DNA of 64,000 nucleotides from assembly GCA_029721515.1 (NCBI GenBank), contig CM056552.1, forward strand, positions 29,030,392 to 29,094,391, in the 5' to 3' direction. The position numbers and the translations under genes are program-made. This stretch comes from Synanceia verrucosa (taxonomy: Eukaryota; Chordata; Actinopteri; Perciformes; Synanceiidae). Positions 58,751 to 64,000 of this stretch are shown here, piece by piece (positions within the stretch are counted from its first letter, which is position 1; every line of letters begins with the position of its first letter). The notes under the pieces are model-generated. The model ran no database searches and was not told where the DNA came from. It saw only the letters and a program-made list of their open reading frames with translations.

Positions 58751-60192
58751 TTCAGCAGAAGCAGCTGTCAATCACCCACAATCGTACTGGGCAATGTTAA
58801 TAAAATATGTATGTTGCTGTAATGCCTATAGCTTTAATAAAATATGTTCAGAAACATGTTCTGTTTAATTGTAAAATGAGACAGTTTGTTCCATCTTTGT
58901 GTTTCCTCAGCTGATCTCAACACGCTCTCATTTTACAGTACTACAGTACAGTACAGTATTTTAAATTACATACAGAAACAGAATATTGATTCATATGAGA
59001 TCATTGTTGCCTTGTTTGTGAGTGATTGACAGCTGCTCAGAGGCAGTGAGGCTCCAGCTCGTCTCTGATTGGTTGTTTTCCTCCATTATGTGAACTTCAG
59101 ATGCCATTAGGGGCACCGGAGGCACATGATCCAACCTGCCTACCCCAACTTTAACAGCCAAATCAAGCGTCCACAACAGGAAGCTAACCATTGTAAAGAC
59201 ACTGTTTCTACCAGAGGAGCTGCTGAGGAGAGTGAACACCCATCCCCTCCATCACCTGCTTTGATATCTTTCTCTCCCTCTGTTCCCTGCTTTGTTTTGT
59301 ATTTATATTATACATTTTACTGTTCTTTCTTGTCTTAATCATGGGAGTAGGGGGCTGTTGTAATTCTGCCTTTTAACACAGTGAAATGCAACGGTTTCAT
59401 TCTGCTACTGGATCAATAAAAGAGCATTTTAAATTTCAATTATCTTTTATCCCCTTTTCCCTCTCACACTCGCTCTCTTCCTACTTTCTTTTACATGCTT
59501 CATCTCAAGCTCATTCCTTTCCCCCGATCTCTCCTTGGCTCTCTGGGGCACTTTAAACGCCCCCACCATCACCACTATGCACACACTCAGTGCTGAGCTC
59601 TGCCTTACATAGTGGCAGCATTTGGAGTGTGATGGAAATGGCATATCAGAAGAGTGGCAGGGATATGGAGCAACAAATTTGTCTTTTTACATCCTCATTC
59701 TCAACACCTATTTTACAAATTATGTCACAAAACTATGGGTTGGTTTTCAGACCATGCCAGGAAGGTTAAAAGTATGCGATTAACCCTGAACTCTGAGCAG
59801 TTTGTTGTTTTATGGGCATCTTTGACTGACTGACTGACACTCTTATAAGTTTAACAGTTGAGTCACTGTTGGTACTTCATAATGGGTTGTGCAGACAATG
59901 AAGGAGGTCCAGCACAATAGATAAAAGGATATAAGCAGGATAACATATCAACGTGGGTAGGATGAAGTTCTACTTCCCTGTACTTCAATGCGTTATACTA
60001 GGAGATGATTGTAGATTGTGGAAGTCCAGAATCCTGAGACCAGTCCAGTACAGCAGACTCATTATTCTTGATTTAGTTGGTAACAGAACATTCTACGGTA
60101 CTTGAGGCCTACATTCTTCCACTGCTAGGGAACATACAGTATATCTACTGTATATAGATCTACTGTATCTACTGTCTACTTCTTAACTAGGG
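58751..60192. other. No gene recognised; weak LINE-tail resemblance at 59.30-59.44 kb
   Basis: At 59385-59420 GAAATGCAACGGTTTCATTC precedes GATCAATAAAAGAG, a possible LINE 3' end, not firmly assigned. Pyrimidine-rich at 59445-59540. Otherwise nothing. Confidence 0.4.
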
Positions 60193-60344
60193 ATATCTGA
60201 TATTAACATAAAAATTTAATATCGGTAAATATCGGTATTTGGTTTTTATAACCCATGACCAACTGCTGTTTGCTTCAGCATTTCCAAGTCTCCCTGATCG
60301 CAGCATGCTCCGTTTACTGGCACTCGCTTGATGACATACTACAA

Positions 60345-61525
60345 CACGTGTCAAACTCAAGGCCCGCGGGCCGAATGTGGCCCGCCACCTCATTTCATGT
60401 GGCCCGCCAAGAGCGTGCCAAGAATGTAACTTGCTCTGGCTGGCCAACTCATGTCCATGAATATCAATAAATACATCACAAAAGTCTGTCTGAGAAGCAA
60501 AGCTGTTGTTAAACTGGCCGTGAAGCAGCCCCAGCAGTTTCTCCGCCTCTGAGATCTGCACATACGCACATGCACGCACAGCGCAGTTAGTGGTCAGCTG
60601 ATCTGAGCGGTGACAACGCTGCCAGTCAGTGCGTTAAAACTTTGTAAGTGTGAAGAAATATTACAAAAGCATCAACATGATGAAACGGTTCCAAAAAAAA
60701 TAATTGTTTTAATCTGCTCTATTCAGTAGCCTTTCTGTCCTCCGCCGTTGCACAGTGCTGGCTCTGACAGGAGAGTCAAGTTTATTTTTTTTACTCAAAG
60801 CTTTCTGCTTTAATTTCAAAATAAAAGCACTCCGGTGTTTTGTCTGTTCATAGAACTCCATTTGTTGACATGATGCCTTTATTTTGACATACTATATGTA
60901 CAAGAATAAATCCTCAATGCAAGCTTGCCTAGTTTTATAGAGAAAAACAATGAGTTATCTTGATGTGTAGAGTTTATTCTGAAGGACTAACCGGAAGTAG
61001 TGACGTGTAAATATGCTGTTATGATCAAGTGTAGACTACAGAGCTGTTATAGATTTATTATCTTCATTAATTACAGGAGCAACACCTTCACAAGCTCAAA
61101 CTAAAGCTGGCAGCAGGTTATGTGACTTTTGAAGTTAGTTATAAAGTGATCAGTTGACTCATCCTCTACCAGCAGCACTAATGTTATCTACAGCAGAACA
61201 TGACAGGAGGGAGAACTAATACTGACTGATATCTGTGTTCAATCTCCACTCTTTATAATCTTTACTAACATCTTATTTATTAGATATTAATGAGTTTATA
61301 TAGTGACCTTGTGGTTTTCAACATTACAGTTGCTGATTAGAACATTTAGCCTAGTTATATTTAAAATATATGGATAGTTTAAAGTCATTATTATCATTTA
61401 AGTTATTACTAAAACCAATAATAATCAATATATTGTATTTATATAGTCTTACACTTAAAACCGGCCCTTTGAGGGCAACCATAACACTAATGTGGCCCTC
61501 GATGAAATTGAGTTTGACACCCCTG
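60345..61525. mobile_element. hAT-like element with GTGTCAAACTC ends (about 1.2 kb)
   Basis: The left end is CACGTGTCAAACTCAAGGCC; the right end reversed is CAGGGGTGTCAAACTCAAT. Both are followed inward by GGGCC/GTGGCCC-rich sequence, typical of a common vertebrate hAT family. Flanks TACTACAA (60337-60344) and AACAACAA (61526-61533) match 6 of 8. The 130-codon minus frame 60579-60187 crosses the left end and has no transposase motif. Confidence 0.75.
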
Positions 61526-61819
61526 AACAACAACAAGAACAACAAGTGGACCTCTAGCCGTAGCTAACAAGCTAGCTCGTCTGGTCCTTCACTAACGTTA
61601 TGTCTCTGGTTTGAATTATTTCAGTGTGTCCTACTCATGGTAAATGTCCCATCACACATGAGGACATGAGGAAACAGGAACAGGGCAGTCATAGAGCCCT
61701 GTCAGTATCAGTTTGAAGCTTCATTTTTTGAATTTTAAAGGAGGGAACTACTAGACTGAGGATGGACTGAGCCCAGTTTATCATTTAATGATTGTATTAT
61801 TTGCCAAGTCATGGCCAGT

Positions 61820-61905
61820 TATAAGATAAGATACAATAAAACTTCATTCATCCTGAAGGAAATTCTTTCACAACAGTTGTCACATACAGTTGGAAAAAGT
61901 AAGGA
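61820..61905 (-). mobile_element. LINE/SINE 3' tail fragment
   Basis: Minus strand reads GAATTTCCTTCAGGATGAAT then TTTTATTGTATCTTATC, the familiar tail of fish LINEs ending in ATCTT repeats. Only the 3' end is present. Confidence 0.5.
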
Positions 61906-62056
61906 GATGTCAGTTTACCATAACTCCAGTTGAAGTTGGTGTTTTATTTTGCACAGAGGATGTTTCTAATTAGAAAGCTATGTAGCATTTATGAATCATC
62001 GAATAGGGCTTCACAATAAAATGAGTCATAATGTGTTAATGCCACAGCAGGAGATA

Positions 62057-62632
62057 CGGATGGGTGGTATAAACGGTATACGACATAAATTTAGACAACG
62101 GGAGAGATTTTGGGTTATACCTGCCTATCGCGGTACAGGACAAGCAGCAGCTAAACTCTCACAGGTTTCATTGTTCTACAGAGTTAGTGAGAATATCTGC
62201 CTCTAAGTATTGTTGGTTGTCATATGTTCTACTCTGTGTGCTGCTGCACTGTCTGTGTTGAATATAGCCATTTGTTTAACAAGTTAAAAGGATCACGGTC
62301 TCGATGCTAATTATGTTAGCCCATCTATGGCATTTTCCATTATGTGTTAGCATTAAGCTAGCAGAGTGTAGGTGTATGTAGGACTAATACTGAAGGCAGT
62401 ACTGTTGTGTCAAAGGTACTACAACCAGTAAAACTATGTGTTTTAATTCTTCTTTGTTTATGTGATTTTAGTTTTACAGTTAAACTTGCCTTGTAGTGTG
62501 CCACTAATTGGCACTAAATTTGTTTGTTTGTTTGAATAATTTTCAATATAGTGTTTTTATCTTTGGGTGAAAGTTAGCTGTTGTACTTTGTTGTAATTTA
62601 CATACCAAAGTATATACCGTATCATATATATA

Positions 62633-62695
<63 letters not shown>

Positions 62696-62838
62696 CGTAT
62701 ATATATATATATATATATACGTATATATATAAATTTATGTCACGTATGATTTCAGTATAATTTCACCCAAAATCTATATCAGTATAATTTGATATATATT
62801 TTATTCTATAAATTTTGGCCCATATCGCCCACCACTAA
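62057..62838. mobile_element. hAT-like element with exact target duplication (782 bp)
   Basis: A perfect direct repeat CAGGAGATA flanks it (62048-62056 and 62839-62847), enough for the 8-bp hAT duplication. Ends: GGATGGGTGGTATAAACGG and, reversed, TTAGTGGTGGGCGATATGG. The interior includes a long (AT)n tract and no transposase. It interrupts sequence that continues as GGAGATATAG on the right. Confidence 0.7.
62625..62730. repeat. (AT)n microsatellite
   Basis: About 100 bases of AT repeats with TATACGTATA interruptions; self-complementary and unstable in type. Confidence 0.96.
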
Positions 62839-62970
62839 CAGGAGATATAGTATTGGTGTAAAGAGCCCGAACATATCAGTATCGGTTGATACTGGGCTCG
62901 GAAATGAAGAGTTGGATAATATCACAATATCAGATACAAGCAAAAAAGCCAATACTACTCTTAACTGACC

Positions 62971-63631
62971 TGTTACATGGTTTGGAACATTTGTCATTGG
63001 AAACTATTTGGAAAACGAAGCGAATCCAGCTGTCAAGTACTGCTCAGCATCTTCAATTCTGTAAGCATGGAATTTACTGTGACAAGGATATGAAGAAGGG
63101 AACAACAGAGCAGACAATGTGCAGTAGATCTGTAGCAGATTAGAGTGGACCAATTTTGCAACGACAACAGTATAGAGGTTTATCTGATAAATCGTAGGGT
63201 ATGGTAGAAGACATGAACAGTGAAGGCTCAGAGCTACATCCCAGAGAAAAGACAGGGCACTGCAGAAAAGCAAAGGTGATGTGCCACATAATTTCTATAA
63301 AATAAAAAGGGTACAGTATAAGGTATAGTAGGGCATTCAATAATTTTGAGTTCGGATACTGAGGAGCACAGATAAAGCATCTGTTCAAGACAGTGATTGC
63401 AGCTTTGTTAGCAGATATTGACAACAGAGATGGAAATAGTCTTAAAAGCACCCATATATATATATGAGCAGCAGTAGATAGTATATGTGTGCGAAAGGGT
63501 GAGGACAAAGAGCATTGGGTGTTTGTTGTGCATATTCAGGAGAAATAGTGAAACAATATGAAGGGAAAGAAAGGAGGAAAAGAAAATGAAGGATAGTGGA
63601 GCAGCTTAGCTCAAAAATATAAAGAAATTGT
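62971..63631. other. No recognised feature
   Basis: Minus frames up to 122 codons (63508-63140) are Leu/Ile/Phe-rich without a recognisable domain. Confidence 0.4.
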
Positions 63632-63949
63632 TCAGTTTGTGATAAAAGCATGAAATTTGGTCCTTTTATAGCCACAGGTATCCCTAAAAGACTTGGATAT
63701 GGACACATATTGAATTTTCAACCTGGCACCTATGTCGGAGGGAATGACTGTAGATTGAGCATCTTCACAAATAATGTCCTCCTTGCCTTGTACTGGGGTA
63801 AGACAGTAAAACTGTGATATGTCATTTGGGTCTGACGACAGTTTCAACAGGACTTGTGTGAGCTCAGGAAACACAGCCCATGCAGCTAACACAGTGTTTT
63901 TTCCTGTGGCCAACAAAGCTTGACACAGTGTCACATATTCATGGAACAC
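63632..63949 (-). other. Unassigned open frame (about 105 codons)
   Basis: The minus frame (first codon GTG, so not a true start) gives mixed, protein-like composition such as AWAVFPELTQVLLKLSSDP and YVSISKSFRDTCGYKRTKF. Stops lie just upstream (TGA, TAA). No domain recognised and no splice partner identified within the 51 bases left before the window edge. It could be a decayed transposon gene or chance. Confidence 0.22.
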
Positions 63950-64000
63950 TGGTAGTGCTTATCAGGTCTTAGACATGCTGCAGTTTCAGCTAATAATCGT

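Larger units (their letters stand above)
60193..62970. mobile_element. Possible outer hAT-like element holding later insertions
   Basis: The left side TAGGGATATCTGATATTAAC with AATATCGGTAAATATCGG and the right side (ATCAGTATCGGTTGATACTG, ATATCACAATATCAGATAC, AAAAAAGCC) look like the two ends of a fish hAT family rich in TATCGG words. Two better-defined hAT-like elements lie between them. The limits are approximate and both ends belonging to one element is inference. Confidence 0.3.

Noticed and set aside
60187..60579. 130-codon minus frame as a hAT transposase
   Set aside because: It crosses the element's end and has no zinc finger or hAT dimerisation motif.
1..64000. Host gene exons with splice sites
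   Set aside because: No frame outside transposons showed a recognisable conserved domain, and short AG/GT signals alone are not evidence.

Overview
The window looks like teleost fish nuclear DNA, probably a spiny-rayed (percomorph-like) fish. It holds several tRNA-derived SINEs of the V-SINE type, L2/Maui-, L1- and CR1/Rex-like LINE relics, Tc1-, hAT- and Harbinger-like DNA transposons, Ty3/Gypsy elements, and many (CA)n/(TG)n microsatellites. I could support no host protein-coding exon, no functional RNA gene, no CRISPR array and no prokaryotic operon. It reads as an intergenic or intronic stretch made mostly of decayed mobile elements. The species assignment is an inference from repeat types only.

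Layout. 0-2.1 kb: minus-strand Ty3/Gypsy gag relic with a tRNA-Leu-type primer-binding site and part of an LTR, next to a Harbinger-like element. 3.3-4.3 kb: a SINE split by a LINE-tail insertion and swollen by a minisatellite. 5.3-6.7 kb: a Tc1-like relic interrupted by a solo-LTR-like element, then a SINE. 8.3-8.6 kb: a 42-nt perfect inverted repeat. 8.7-10.1 kb: SINE pieces and a second solo-LTR-like copy. 14.35-18.99 kb: the best preserved object, a full-length Ty3/Gypsy retrotransposon with 216-bp LTRs, a 5-bp target duplication (CATTG), and gag and pol broken by stops and frameshifts. 20.96-21.33 kb: a complete V-SINE. 23.2-24.4 kb: a hAT-like element. 24.97-25.56 kb: a solo LTR with a perfect 5-bp duplication. 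29.2-31.0 kb: an L2/Maui reverse transcriptase relic carrying two younger insertions. 32.5-33.8 kb: a LINE 3' tail and the C-terminal part of an L1 ORF2. 38.7 kb: a LINE reverse transcriptase fragment. 44.7-51.3 kb: hAT-like elements and two copies of a ~535-bp element with CACTG ends. 56.0-56.9 kb: a Harbinger-like fragment, a hAT MITE and a complete SINE. 60.2-63.0 kb: hAT-like elements nested in one another.

No set of genes here works as a pathway. The only functional unit visible is the retrotransposon at 14.35-18.99 kb, where gag, nucleocapsid, protease, reverse transcriptase, RNase H and integrase lie in Ty3/Gypsy order; it cannot be autonomous in its present form. I found no convincing new biological system. 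The most useful leads are the unassigned repeat families, the nested insertions that give relative ages, the large inverted repeat and the minisatellite that arose inside a SINE. Family names come from recognising sequence patterns by eye, not from a database search.
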